Assembly (NCBI GenBank): GCA_030596125.1
Contig: JAUVKT010000010.1
Location: 1 to 47,741, forward strand
DNA: 47,741 nt
Direction of reading: 5' to 3'
DNA from: Bacteroidales bacterium
Lineage (GTDB): Bacteria > Bacteroidota > Bacteroidia > Bacteroidales > VadinHA17
Shown: positions 37,263 through 45,841 of the stretch, piece by piece
Layout: the number at the start of each line of letters is the position of its first letter
Numbering within the stretch: the first letter of the stretch is position 1
Position numbers and translations under genes: made by a program
Notes under the pieces: generated by a model
What the model saw: the letters and a program-made list of their open reading frames with translations, nothing else
Database searches by the model: none
What the model was told of the DNA's origin: nothing

Positions 37263-37808
37263 TTACCAGTTAACAAATGCCCTGTTGAATATATCTTCGA
37301 TTAACTGCTCAACTATCTTTTCCGAAAGGTCCTGCTCCACAGCACTAAGTTCAAGTGCACTATCATAATCTTCGTACCTGGTAAATGTCTGCTCATAGCT
37401 GAAATCAGGTTCTACAGAATTGATGAATTTCACCTTTACTGAGATTGTAAACCTGTTCATTGCGGCAGTAGCATTGCCTGAAACAGTAAGAGGCCTGGTT
37501 TGATAATCTGATACCTCTCCCTCAAATGTAACATCAGCTATATCATTTATGAATTCCAGGTTTGTTTGTGCGCGACATTTATCCATCAACTCATCGGTTA
37601 TATACTGGCTCAAACCAGGCTGCACAAGGTTTGCCCTGTTCTGAAAATATTGGATACTGATGGTTTTAACCTCAGGGGAGATACTTGCCCCTGAAAATGA
37701 GTAAGAAATCTTACAACCCTGTAATAACAGAATAAAGAGAAGAAAGACCGGGAGGCAGACCTGACTGGATAAAAAAGTATTTACCTTATTATTTCTGATC
37801 AATCCCAT
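37263..37808 (-). CDS. lptE: LptE-family LPS-assembly lipoprotein
   Basis: LptE helps LptD insert lipopolysaccharide into the outer membrane. From ATG 37808 the protein has 181 residues with a lipoprotein signal ending LLLQGC. The mature part, with SFSGASISPEVKTISIQYFQNRANLVQPGL and a FTRYEDYDS loop, fits the Bacteroidota LptE-like group (LptE/LPS-assembly fold: beta strands with two helices). A longer frame to 37892 overlaps the activator gene by more than 100 bases and lacks a signal at its start, so it is less likely. The chosen start overlaps the activator gene by 20 bases. Confidence 0.82.
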   Translation of the reverse strand: MGLIRNNKVNTFLSSQVCLPVFLLFILLLQGCKISYSFSGASISPEVKTISIQYFQNRANLVQPGLSQYITDELMDKCRAQTNLEFINDIADVTFEGEVSDYQTRPLTVSGNATAAMNRFTISVKVKFINSVEPDFSYEQTFTRYEDYDSALELSAVEQDLSEKIVEQLIEDIFNRAFVNW

Positions 37809-39027
37809 ATTCCTTAATTTTTCTATATAGGGTACGTTCCGAAATACCCAGCTCTTCAGCAGCCATTTTTCTTTTTCCGGAATATTTGTCAAGTGCCTTC
37901 CTAATCAGTTCGATCTCCTTATCAACAAGCGACAAAGACTCTTCCACAATCTCCTCGGTATCCTGAATATCATTTTCGGCTGATGGTGTATGCACATTTA
38001 CTGTTGGCTTTGGTGAAAGGGGAGAACCGGTTTCCTCATCATCATACAACCGGCGTATAACACTTGAATGAGTTTCAGTTACACCTTGTGCGTCAGGATC
38101 CTCCCGAAGCAGATCAAATACGAGTTTCTTGAGATCGTTCATATCCTTTTTCATATCAAAAAGAACCTTGTATAAGATCTCTCTCTCAGATGAGAACGCA
38201 GCTTCCTCCTGTTTTTTCAATAAAACCGGTAATTTAGTAGCAGCATAATCAGGAAGAAACTTTCTAAGGGTTTCAGCATTTATCTCCCTGGAATCCGAAA
38301 TTATTGATATCTGTTCAGTAATATTTTTTAGCTGTCTTACATTGCCTGGCCAGGGGAAGCCCAATAAAACTTCCTTTGCGTCTTCTGTCAGTTTTATTGC
38401 CGGCATTCTGTATCTCTCAGCAAAATCTACGGCAAACTTTCTGAATAGAAGCATAATATCATCACCTCTTACCCTGAGCGGGGGAATATTTACCGGTACT
38501 GTATTTAGCCTGTAAAAAAGATCTTCCCTGAATTTACCCTCCCTGATAGAGTGCTCAATATCCACATTTGTTGCTGCAATAACCCTTACATCGGTCTTCT
38601 GCATTTTTGATGAGCCAACCCTTATAAATTCACCTGTTTCCAACACTCTGAGAAGTCTTACCTGTGTAGCCAGAGGCAACTCTGACACTTCATCAAGAAA
38701 AATTGTTCCACCGTTAGCTACTTCAAAATAACCTTTTCTGCTATCTGTTGCCCCGGTAAAAGATCCCTTCTCGTGTCCAAACAGTTCTGAGTCGATAGTC
38801 CCTTCCGGAATAGCGCCACAATTAACTGCGATGTAAGAACCATGTTTTCTTGCGCTATGACTGTGAACAATTTTAGGAAATATCTCTTTACCTGTACCAC
38901 TCTCCCCTGAAATCAATACAGAAAGGTCTGTAGGCGCTACCTGAATGGCAATATCTATTGCACGATTCAGCTCAAAATAGTTACCTATTATACTAAACCT
39001 TTGTTTTATACTTTGTAAATCTCTCAT
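37789..39027 (-). CDS. Sigma-54-dependent transcriptional activator
   Basis: This 412-residue enhancer-binding protein remodels sigma-54 polymerase. The AAA+ domain (about 20-255) shows Walker A GESGTGKE, the sigma-contact loop as GSFTGA (family GAFTGA), and Walker B GGTIFLDEVSEL with an arginine-finger region. A Fis-type helix-turn-helix (KRKMAAEELGISERTLYRKI) ends the protein. There is no receiver or PAS domain before the AAA+ core, so its activity is not controlled by an obvious cis sensor. A linker of about 100 residues after the AAA+ domain is acidic. It heads an lptE-like/TPR/secG unit and may regulate sigma-54 promoters nearby. Confidence 0.92.
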   Translation of the reverse strand: MRDLQSIKQRFSIIGNYFELNRAIDIAIQVAPTDLSVLISGESGTGKEIFPKIVHSHSARKHGSYIAVNCGAIPEGTIDSELFGHEKGSFTGATDSRKGYFEVANGGTIFLDEVSELPLATQVRLLRVLETGEFIRVGSSKMQKTDVRVIAATNVDIEHSIREGKFREDLFYRLNTVPVNIPPLRVRGDDIMLLFRKFAVDFAERYRMPAIKLTEDAKEVLLGFPWPGNVRQLKNITEQISIISDSREINAETLRKFLPDYAATKLPVLLKKQEEAAFSSEREILYKVLFDMKKDMNDLKKLVFDLLREDPDAQGVTETHSSVIRRLYDDEETGSPLSPKPTVNVHTPSAENDIQDTEEIVEESLSLVDKEIELIRKALDKYSGKRKMAAEELGISERTLYRKIKEYGIDQK

Positions 39028-39195
39028 AAAACTTAATACTTCATGCGAAATTAATCATTTTTCGAGATTTAGCCTGAATAATTCACAAATTGTTCCCTGC
39101 CTCGCCGGCAAGCAGGTATTACGAAAAACTTATGAATTAATCAGGTAATAAAAAATCAAAATTCGTAAATTAGCAGTTATAAAAAAGTTATATAA

Positions 39196-39948
39196 ATGTT
39201 AATTACCGGAATTATCCCGGCCAGGTACGACTCCAGCAGGTTTCCCGGGAAACCACTGGCACCAATTGGCGGGAAAACTGTAATCAGGAGGGTTTATGAA
39301 CAGGCCTCCAAAGCTCTCGGAGCAGTATACGTTGCTACAGATGACGAAAGGATAGCAGATGAAGTAAATAAATTCGGAGGAAACTGGTTAATGACCTCCC
39401 AATTTCATAAAAGCGGCACCGACAGATGTGGAGAGGCTTTGACTCTATTAAACAGTTCATCTGATATTTTTCCCGATGTGATAATAAATATTCAGGGAGA
39501 TGAACCTTTTATTAAACCGGAACAGATAAACCAACTGGCTGATTGCTTTAAAGACCCGGAAGTAAAAATTGCAACACTAATAAAAAAAATCGATGATGAA
39601 TCTGATATAAATGATCCCAATAAGCCCAAAGTGGTGATCTCTGAAAATAATAACGCTCTCTATTTTAGCCGGGCTCCCATTCCATATATCAGAGATGGCA
39701 AACTGACAGATAATCAGAATCTTAATAAGTTTTTCAGACATATTGGACTATATGGCTATCGCGCAGATACTCTTCTGAATATTGTAAAGCTTACGCCAAC
39801 ATGGCTTGAGGAAGCAGAGATGCTTGAGCAGAACAGGTGGCTGCAAAATGAGTTTAAGATCAGGGTCGCCCTTACAGAATGGGAAAGCATCGGGATCGAC
39901 ACTCCGGAGGATCTCGAGAATGCTAAATTAATGTTAAATAGGTTATAA
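39196..39948 (+). CDS. kdsB: 3-deoxy-manno-octulosonate cytidylyltransferase
   Basis: KdsB activates Kdo to CMP-Kdo for lipid A core synthesis. The 250 residues carry the nucleotide-binding PARYDSSRFPGKPL, the VATDDERIADEV segment and the metal-binding INIQGDEPFI. The later FSRAPIPYIR and HIGLYGYRADTL segments are typical of Kdo transferases of this fold. It is divergent from the sigma-54 activator (168-base spacer). With the LptE-like gene nearby, it marks an LPS-producing outer membrane. A small GC-rich imperfect palindrome (CCTGC/GCAGG, 39096-39116) lies in the spacer. Confidence 0.97.
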   Translation: MLITGIIPARYDSSRFPGKPLAPIGGKTVIRRVYEQASKALGAVYVATDDERIADEVNKFGGNWLMTSQFHKSGTDRCGEALTLLNSSSDIFPDVIINIQGDEPFIKPEQINQLADCFKDPEVKIATLIKKIDDESDINDPNKPKVVISENNNALYFSRAPIPYIRDGKLTDNQNLNKFFRHIGLYGYRADTLLNIVKLTPTWLEEAEMLEQNRWLQNEFKIRVALTEWESIGIDTPEDLENAKLMLNRL

Positions 39949-40012
39949 TACCGGGCTTTTGTATCTTTTTGCACGATATTTGCGTATAGTCATTAAAAAC
40001 ATCTGACTTTTT

Positions 40013-40387
40013 ATGAGAATATTTTTCCTCACTGTATTAATCGTCGTATTGCCCCTGAATATACTATCGGGGCAGAAGGTTGATAATAAAACCACCTCAG
40101 ATGTTAACCCCATTACGCTGACTGATGAAGTGCAGGATCCGAAAATCAGGATATTCCCTGTACCTGTCCTTAATAATAGGTTTACAATTACCAGTGATAT
40201 TCCGTTTACCTTTGTACGAATGACCAATATTATCGGTCAGGAAATAACCAGGGAAAAACACAATTATCCCATTAAAAGAGATGTGATTGAGTTTTCAAAT
40301 GCCGAAAGGGGAATCTATCTCGTAACAATTGTGCTTGAAGACAACAGAAAAATCGTCAGAAAGATACTGGTTGACACAAGCAGGTAA
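40013..40387 (+). CDS. Stand-alone T9SS type A sorting-domain protein
   Basis: This 124-residue protein consists of a signal peptide (about 1-20, ending ILSGQ), a short linker and one beta-rich domain of about 80 residues. The domain reads IRIFPVPVLNNRFTI, a FVRMTNIIGQEI strand and ERGIYLVTIVLEDNRKIVRKILV at the end. That is the pattern of the T9SS C-terminal sorting domain (type A), normally attached to a large cargo protein. Here no cargo domain is present. It may be a small secreted protein, a decoy, or the remnant of a larger one. It follows kdsB by 64 bases on the same strand. Confidence 0.72.
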   Translation: MRIFFLTVLIVVLPLNILSGQKVDNKTTSDVNPITLTDEVQDPKIRIFPVPVLNNRFTITSDIPFTFVRMTNIIGQEITREKHNYPIKRDVIEFSNAERGIYLVTIVLEDNRKIVRKILVDTSR

Positions 40388-40400
40388 TTAGTGTAAAGAT

Positions 40401-41384
40401 CTACTCAACCAAAGATCTGAAATAATCTCTCTCCTTTTTCAAATCTATTGATCTGTTCCCTGCACAGAGTCTGTCTATTCTTGCGAGCATTGATTCACTG
40501 AATTTTTTTAGCTCCGCAGGGTTATCCCCCATTAGCCTGTGTCCGGTTGCCCTTACAACTGCAAAGATCTCTTTATAAAGTTTTTTAGTTTCTTCAGTAA
40601 AATAACTGTCAGAAAAATAATCCCATATATACTCAACCGCTTTTGTTGAAGGATGGAGCATGTCATCCTTATAATACCTGTAATCACGGAGATCATCAAT
40701 CAGCAGTTCATAAGAGGGAAAATATGAGAGACCATCTATCGTCGATATAAGTTTCTCTATTGCAACGAAAAGTATTGATTTACTTACCTGGTTACCATGA
40801 GCTCCATCTTTCCAATGCCTGACAGGGCTAACCGTAAAGACAATACTTAATTCACTGTTAAACGTCTTAATCTTTTTTATGAGGTCTTCCCATATTTCGC
40901 AGATACTTTCTACAGTAAGTATTTCCCTGGAAAACTTCTTTTCGGGTATCTTATGACAATTGGAAACCACCTTGCCACTCTTTTCGAACCGGTAAACACG
41001 GGCTGTTCCAAAAGTTATGAACAGGAACCGGGCTTTTCTCAATTTTTCAGCTGCAACAGAGAGATTATCGTTTATCATTCTAACTGACCTGGCAGGATCA
41101 GCCGACGAAAATGATGTGTCGTGATGAAAACTAATAAATCTATCATTAAACCTATACAAATCATCCTCGCTGAATTTCTCTTTTTTAATAATTCTTGTTA
41201 ACGAATCAGCAACCGACACAGGATTATACAGAACACCAAACGGATTGAATAAAACATCCATTTTGCCCCTGGTGAAAAATGCACCTATCTCCTCAGCAAA
41301 ACATGACCCCGTCATGAAAACCGGTGTTTCATAACTTATCTTATGATCAAATTGCCCGGGCTTTATGATAGTCCTGAATTCCAA
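40401..41384 (-). CDS. GSCFA-domain protein
   Basis: This 327-residue protein shows the name-giving motif as MTGSCFAEEIGAFF near residue 25. Other family signs are FNPFGVLYNPVSVADSL, ITFGTARVYRF, a VSPVRHWKDGA segment, and DMLHPSTKAVEYIWDYF near the end. The first Ser and the late Asp-x-x-His suggest an SGNH-type hydrolase fold, and an acyl- or sugar-modifying esterase is plausible. No signal peptide is seen, so it is probably cytosolic. It lies 4 bases from the upstream hydrolase gene on the same strand and probably shares its transcript. Confidence 0.85.
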   Translation of the reverse strand: MEFRTIIKPGQFDHKISYETPVFMTGSCFAEEIGAFFTRGKMDVLFNPFGVLYNPVSVADSLTRIIKKEKFSEDDLYRFNDRFISFHHDTSFSSADPARSVRMINDNLSVAAEKLRKARFLFITFGTARVYRFEKSGKVVSNCHKIPEKKFSREILTVESICEIWEDLIKKIKTFNSELSIVFTVSPVRHWKDGAHGNQVSKSILFVAIEKLISTIDGLSYFPSYELLIDDLRDYRYYKDDMLHPSTKAVEYIWDYFSDSYFTEETKKLYKEIFAVVRATGHRLMGDNPAELKKFSESMLARIDRLCAGNRSIDLKKERDYFRSLVE

Positions 41385-41388
41385 TATC

Positions 41389-42204
41389 TTACAGTTTGCT
41401 TAACCATTCATTAATAAACTCAAATAATTCGCCGTTAAAAGACTCATTATGTAATTCATGATAACCGTTATCCCATATCTTCAGAGTTACATTTGGCTTA
41501 CCATCGGCGAATAATTTACTTCCCCCGGGCGAAGTTATCTTGTCGTCCTCTCCATGTAGCAGTAATACCGGCAGTTCAATTTTATTTCTGTACCCGATTA
41601 TCCGTTCAGCAGCATCAATAGCTTCAACACCCAGCCTGACAGATATCCTGTCGTGAACCAACGGGTCATTTTTATATCGCATATTTACGTCGCTCACTCT
41701 CGAAAGATGTTTAAATACTAGTCCGCTGGGCTGAAGTAAACCGGGGAAGATATGATTTACCAACCTTGCAACAGCTACCTTTGCCTTAGACGGCTCTTCA
41801 GTAAGCTTTATCCAGGGGGAAGTAATAACAGCAAAATCAAAGTTTGAAGTGTTGTCAAGAAGATAATTCAAAACAATATTCCCACCCAGGCTGTGTCCAT
41901 ACAATCCGGTCGGGATATCTCCGAATTCATTCTTTACAAACCCGGCAAGCGAATCAATAATCTCATTATAAACGTGATAACTTATAATATGCCCTCTCCT
42001 TCCCGGAGAGAGACCGTGGCCGGGCAGATCTACCCCGGCAAAAACAATTCCCTCCTGTGCAAATTGTTCTGCCCAATGGTTATATCTCCCAATGTGTTCA
42101 CCAATACCATGCACCATCAATATTACTTTCTTTGAGTTTTTAGCCGGTGCATATACCTGGCCTTTAAGGATCATATCCTTGTTTACATTTAATTGTATAT
42201 CCAT
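41389..42204 (-). CDS. Alpha/beta hydrolase, monoacylglycerol lipase-like
   Basis: This 271-residue cytosolic hydrolase has the Hydrolase_4 pattern: oxyanion-region LMVHGIGEHIGRYNHWAEQF, FAGVDLPGHGLSPGRRG, the nucleophile elbow LYGHSLGGN, and late Asp (LLHGEDDKITSP) and His (NGYHELHNE) of the triad. The HGIGEH opening and the GHS nucleophile are typical of monoacylglycerol lipases and lysophospholipases, so lipid-ester hydrolysis is likely. It is the first gene of a two-gene unit with the GSCFA protein, and a 296-base spacer with the ECF promoter lies on its other side. Confidence 0.88.
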   Translation of the reverse strand: MDIQLNVNKDMILKGQVYAPAKNSKKVILMVHGIGEHIGRYNHWAEQFAQEGIVFAGVDLPGHGLSPGRRGHIISYHVYNEIIDSLAGFVKNEFGDIPTGLYGHSLGGNIVLNYLLDNTSNFDFAVITSPWIKLTEEPSKAKVAVARLVNHIFPGLLQPSGLVFKHLSRVSDVNMRYKNDPLVHDRISVRLGVEAIDAAERIIGYRNKIELPVLLLHGEDDKITSPGGSKLFADGKPNVTLKIWDNGYHELHNESFNGELFEFINEWLSKL

Positions 42205-42441
42205 CTATCAACTGTTTTTTATCGACTAAATGTAATAAAAGCGGATGTAATTAAAAAACTCTTACCATCTGTAAGCCAGACATGATAAATAACAAAAAAA
42301 TATGTTCATCTGACTATTCTATTTATATAGTATTTATAACTACTATTATGATTATACAGCTACCTCTTTATATATCTGTCTTTTATCGCTAATTATTATT
42401 TTGAAAGATCATAGAATAATATGATTTTAAGATATTAAGAC

Positions 42442-42472
42442 TTGTATATCCTTTTATATGAATTTATCTTTG
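42442..42472 (+). promoter_or_regulatory. Full-consensus promoter for ECF sigma gene
   Basis: TTG (42442-42444), a 20-base spacer and TATCTTTG (42465-42472) match the Bacteroidota consensus fully. It lies 28 bases before the start codon. The rest of 42205-42441 is AT-rich without other recognisable features. Confidence 0.7.
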
Positions 42473-42500
42473 ATCTGTCAAACCCAAAAAGTATAAGACG

Positions 42501-43004
42501 ATGACAGCAATAGATTTCAATAACAATCTGGTAAGTCTGGAAGACAATATGATGAAGTTTGCTTTAAGTCTTACGACTGACTATACCAGGGCCCAGGATC
42601 TCGTACAGGATACTTATATAAAAGCAATAACATACAAGGAGAAGTTTGTCGATTACACAAATCTGAAAGCCTGGGTTTTTACCATCATGAAAAACACTTT
42701 CATAAATAATTACAGGCGTTCGGTTAAACAGAATACCATTATTGACGGATCAAAGGATCTGTATTACCTGAACCTCCCTCAGGACTCAGGGTTTATTTCT
42801 CCTGAATCAAATTACTCGGCAAATGAGATTGAGAAGGCAATAGATTCTCTTGAGGATGGATTCAAAATTCCTTTCAGAATGCATCTGCAGGGATTTAAGT
42901 ATAAAGAGGTAGCTGACAAGCTTGATCTTAAAATAGGTACCGTAAAAAGCCGCATATTCTTTACAAGAAAAAAGTTAATGGAGATTCTCACAGATTACCG
43001 CTAA
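42501..43004 (+). CDS. ECF-type sigma factor (orphan)
   Basis: The 167-residue sigma-70 family protein has region 2 (about 12-80: MMKFALSLTTDYTRAQDLVQDTYIKA and KAWVFTIMKNTFINNYRR) and region 4 (about 110-165: EIEKAIDSLEDGFKIPFRMHLQGFKYKEVADKL, in part, with IGTVKSRIFFTRKKL as the recognition helix). No anti-sigma gene lies next to it, unlike the ECF gene at 44690, so regulation may be transcriptional. It has a very good housekeeping promoter. The target genes cannot be read from the sequence. Confidence 0.9.
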   Translation: MTAIDFNNNLVSLEDNMMKFALSLTTDYTRAQDLVQDTYIKAITYKEKFVDYTNLKAWVFTIMKNTFINNYRRSVKQNTIIDGSKDLYYLNLPQDSGFISPESNYSANEIEKAIDSLEDGFKIPFRMHLQGFKYKEVADKLDLKIGTVKSRIFFTRKKLMEILTDYR

Positions 43005-43125
43005 TATAATAATCCGTTCCAATAATTCCGGCGAAGGCTTCTCAAAATGACATTAGTGTCGAGTCAACTTAATATGGACGTATTAGGAATAGTTTGCGAC
43101 ATAGTACGTTTGACATGACACCAGG

Positions 43126-44163
43126 TTAACGACGTCTGTTTTTTCTTAATCTGATTAAGAATCCTGTTCCTACAAATAAAATAAACACAATTGTCACTAT
43201 CCGGGCCCATAAGTTTTTTATTGTCGATTCAGCCCACATCACATAATCGGCCGACAGGAAAACATTCCCGTTTACGGCCCACGCGATATTGCCATCATCG
43301 TCTATATACCCGTTAGTAGCAACAAGCTCTCCCGGCATATTGGTCTGCACAACGTAATCATCAGTACTGAATGCAACATCAAATTCTTCTTCCAGAATAG
43401 CAAAGGTTGTATCCAGCACAACCTGATTTCGCTTATAGAAACCCTCTCCAAAAACCGAATCAAGCGCTTCATCCTCATCCATATCATTTAGAAGGGCCAC
43501 AAGCTCCTTCTCCCTGCTAAAAAGAAACTCCTCTTCAAGTTCCGGGCTCATTTTCATAGTGTCATATTTTACAATTCCCAGAATTGCTGCCCTTACAAGG
43601 CTGCTTAAAAGCCAAATATCTTCCTTAGAATCAATAGAATCAACAATGGTTATATATTTCAGGCTGTCACTTCCGGCAAGTTTCTTATCAATAAGTTCCT
43701 GGGGCATATAGAAGATATCCAGCTCCTCCTCACTGAAAAAATCCTCAGGGAGATATCCATCAATAGCCTTTAAGATAGTCTCAGAAAAGTAGTAGCTTGT
43801 ACTGAACCATCTGAATTTCTTCCTGAATTCAGAAAAACGATTCATCCTCCCATTAGCACCTTCATAATTATCATAATCTCTGTTTATCTCCTCTACAGAG
43901 CTAAAAGTCTTCTCCGCGGTAAGTGTCCATATTGAATCTCCCTTTTCAGAAACAGTCAGATCTTTTTCTATGGCCCATGTGCTATCAACAGGCACCTGGC
44001 AATCCGACAGATCAAATTCATCCGCATGGTATGTCATAATAATCTTTCTGGAAACCGATCCGTCTGTATAAACCTGGTTAATAACAATAAGATCTGGACC
44101 TCCACAAGAACTCAGCATCAAAAAGAAAATGCTGACCGTAAATATTTTAAACTTTTTCATCAT
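43126..44163 (-). CDS. Lipoprotein with C-terminal membrane helix, ECF operon
   Basis: This 345-residue protein has a lipoprotein signal ending LMLSSC and, unusually, also a membrane helix at about residues 318-338 followed by a basic end (RLRKNRRR). The 300 residues between are acidic, with many Asp/Glu and Tyr/Phe, and resemble no domain I know. With both a lipid anchor and a helix, the protein could span the periplasmic face of the inner membrane. It lies 34 bases downstream of the anti-sigma-like gene, so it may be a component or target of that ECF system. Confidence 0.68.
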   Translation of the reverse strand: MMKKFKIFTVSIFFLMLSSCGGPDLIVINQVYTDGSVSRKIIMTYHADEFDLSDCQVPVDSTWAIEKDLTVSEKGDSIWTLTAEKTFSSVEEINRDYDNYEGANGRMNRFSEFRKKFRWFSTSYYFSETILKAIDGYLPEDFFSEEELDIFYMPQELIDKKLAGSDSLKYITIVDSIDSKEDIWLLSSLVRAAILGIVKYDTMKMSPELEEEFLFSREKELVALLNDMDEDEALDSVFGEGFYKRNQVVLDTTFAILEEEFDVAFSTDDYVVQTNMPGELVATNGYIDDDGNIAWAVNGNVFLSADYVMWAESTIKNLWARIVTIVFILFVGTGFLIRLRKNRRR

Positions 44164-44196
44164 GTAAAAATTTAATTTTCATTATTCTTTATAATC

Positions 44197-44697
44197 TTAC
44201 AGGCTTGTTTTGCCCTTGTTAAGACTTAACCTGACCCGCTTTTGCAGATCTTCATAATTTCGTTGCAGCTCAGTATATGAGTTTATTAAATCCCTGAGAT
44301 CTCTATCTGCCACTACGATACTGTCATTTAGTAAACTTCCCTGACCATTATTATATAAAAGTGAATTAATGGTAACTTTATGCTGTTGGTACTCGATAAT
44401 ACTCTGAGTACTCCCTCCCACAATCCTGCCCTCCAGGCTGTTAATACGATTAATAATATTAACCTGCTGGAAAAGGAACAGAAAAACGATAAACAGGGAT
44501 ATCACAGCAAGGCCTCTTCGCACCAATAGTAAGTCTGTCCAGCCAAAAAGAATCCTGATTACATAATCGAATATATTAACCGACCTTCTATCATCTGTCA
44601 ATTTAATAATATTGCTTACCATATCGGCTTTATTCTGCAGAGTGGGAATAAACCGCTTCAGTTTCTCTTTAACCTCATTATACTTCATGTCATCCAT
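44197..44697 (-). CDS. Anti-sigma-like single-pass membrane protein
   Basis: This 166-residue protein has a cytosolic N-terminal region of about 60 residues (KEKLKRFIPTLQNKADMVSNIIKL), one membrane helix (about 61-80, LAVISLFIVFLFLFQQV) and a periplasmic coiled-coil-like part. The gene overlaps the end of the ECF sigma gene by 8 bases. Position and topology are those of an anti-sigma factor, but no ZAS/RseA-type zinc motif is present, so the role is an inference from context. Confidence 0.68.
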   Translation of the reverse strand: MDDMKYNEVKEKLKRFIPTLQNKADMVSNIIKLTDDRRSVNIFDYVIRILFGWTDLLLVRRGLAVISLFIVFLFLFQQVNIINRINSLEGRIVGGSTQSIIEYQQHKVTINSLLYNNGQGSLLNDSIVVADRDLRDLINSYTELQRNYEDLQKRVRLSLNKGKTSL

Positions 44698-45244
44698 TAT
44701 ACTCCATTTTTTTTAGATACTCACCTATCTTTTTACGTGCATGTCGCAGATTACTTTTTACTGATGTTTTGTGAAGACCGGTAAGCGCTGAAATCTCATC
44801 ATGGCTCATCTCTTCAATCTCAGCAAGTGCAAAAACAAGTTTCTGCTTTGGGCTCAGGTTGCAGGTTAAGCGTAAGATCAGGTTCCTGAACTCTTCTGCA
44901 TTAATATTATTATCTGCACCAATATCACTCTCCAATTTCCTGGCATCCAGGTCATCATTTATTGGCTTTTGCCTGTTGTTTCGCTTTTGCCATCTTAAAT
45001 AATCATAGCATCTGTTTATTGCTATTCTTTTTACCCAGGGCATAATACAGTTCTCCGACTTAATGTCTCCTCTTTTTTCCCAGACCCTGATAAAAGTCTC
45101 CTGAACAATATCCCGGGCCTCATCTTCAATAGGGACTATCTTAAAAACAATCCTGTAAACAGATTCTATATTTTTCTCCATTAACAAGCGAAAAACATCC
45201 CTGTCGCCTCTCTTAATTCCTTCTATTATTACCTTCTGATCCAA
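44690..45244 (-). CDS. ECF-type RNA polymerase sigma factor
   Basis: This 184-residue sigma factor has region 2 (about 20-90: YRIVFKIVPIEDEARDIVQETFIRVWEKR and PWVKRIAINRCYDYLRWQKR, each in part) and region 4 (about 125-180) with LSPKQKLVFALAEIEEMSHDEISALTG and HKTSVKSNLRHARKKI as recognition helix. It leads a three-gene unit with the membrane protein and lipoprotein below, a form typical of Bacteroidota cell-envelope ECF systems. The spacing to the divergent yjbQ gene is 98 bases. Confidence 0.92.
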   Translation of the reverse strand: MDQKVIIEGIKRGDRDVFRLLMEKNIESVYRIVFKIVPIEDEARDIVQETFIRVWEKRGDIKSENCIMPWVKRIAINRCYDYLRWQKRNNRQKPINDDLDARKLESDIGADNNINAEEFRNLILRLTCNLSPKQKLVFALAEIEEMSHDEISALTGLHKTSVKSNLRHARKKIGEYLKKMEYNG

Positions 45245-45317
45245 AATAGTTAACTTGATCTCTAATTAGAATACGTTAATATCCCAACAAGGTAAAAAAA
45301 AAGTGTCATATTTTTTG

Positions 45318-45325
45318 TATTTTTG
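45318..45325 (+). promoter_or_regulatory. Putative yjbQ -7 element
   Basis: TATTTTTG matches TAnnTTTG and lies 18 bases before the yjbQ ATG, implying a leader of only about 10 bases. No TTG is visible at the -33 distance. Confidence 0.45.
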
Positions 45326-45342
45326 TTGCTCATCCTACGTTC

Positions 45343-45747
45343 ATGACCGAGACCATCACTCTTAAAACTAACAGTAAACAAGGGCTTTATGATATCACAG
45401 TATTGGTATCAGATATTTTATCCAAATCGAACATTTCATCCGGAATAGTTACGGTTTTTGCAAGAGGTGCAACTGCCGCAATAATGATTCAGGAAAACTG
45501 GGACGATTCTGTTCAGAATGATGTAATTACTCTTCTTAACAAACTTATTCCTTCCGGAGTATGGGAACATGACCGGCAGGATAATAACGGAGACAGCCAC
45601 CTGAAAGCCGGGATTATAGGGCCCTCTGAAACGATACCGATATTAAATGGAAAGATGGCCCTGTCGACATGGCAGAACATCTTTTTTTGCGAATTTGACG
45701 GTCCAAGGCAGAAACGGGAAATTGCTGTAACATTAATAGGAGAATAA
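45343..45747 (+). CDS. yjbQ: YjbQ/UPF0047-family protein
   Basis: This 134-residue protein of the YjbQ family has been reported to have weak thiamine-phosphate synthase activity; its main role is open. Family landmarks seen are ARGATAAIMIQENWDDSV, the metal-site-like WEHDRQDNNGDSHLKAGIIG with its His residues, SETIPILNGKMALSTWQNIF and CEFDGPRQKREI at the end. The length is the usual one. It stands alone between the ECF operon and the MscS channel gene, with its own -7 box. A cytosolic trimer is the known form. Confidence 0.93.
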   Translation: MTETITLKTNSKQGLYDITVLVSDILSKSNISSGIVTVFARGATAAIMIQENWDDSVQNDVITLLNKLIPSGVWEHDRQDNNGDSHLKAGIIGPSETIPILNGKMALSTWQNIFFCEFDGPRQKREIAVTLIGE

Positions 45748-45841
45748 ATAATTATAAACAATTTTAACTTTTTAATCTAAACCTGGTTGATTAGATCAGG
45801 AAGGAATATATTTTATTGAAATAAATCTAAATACTTATAAA

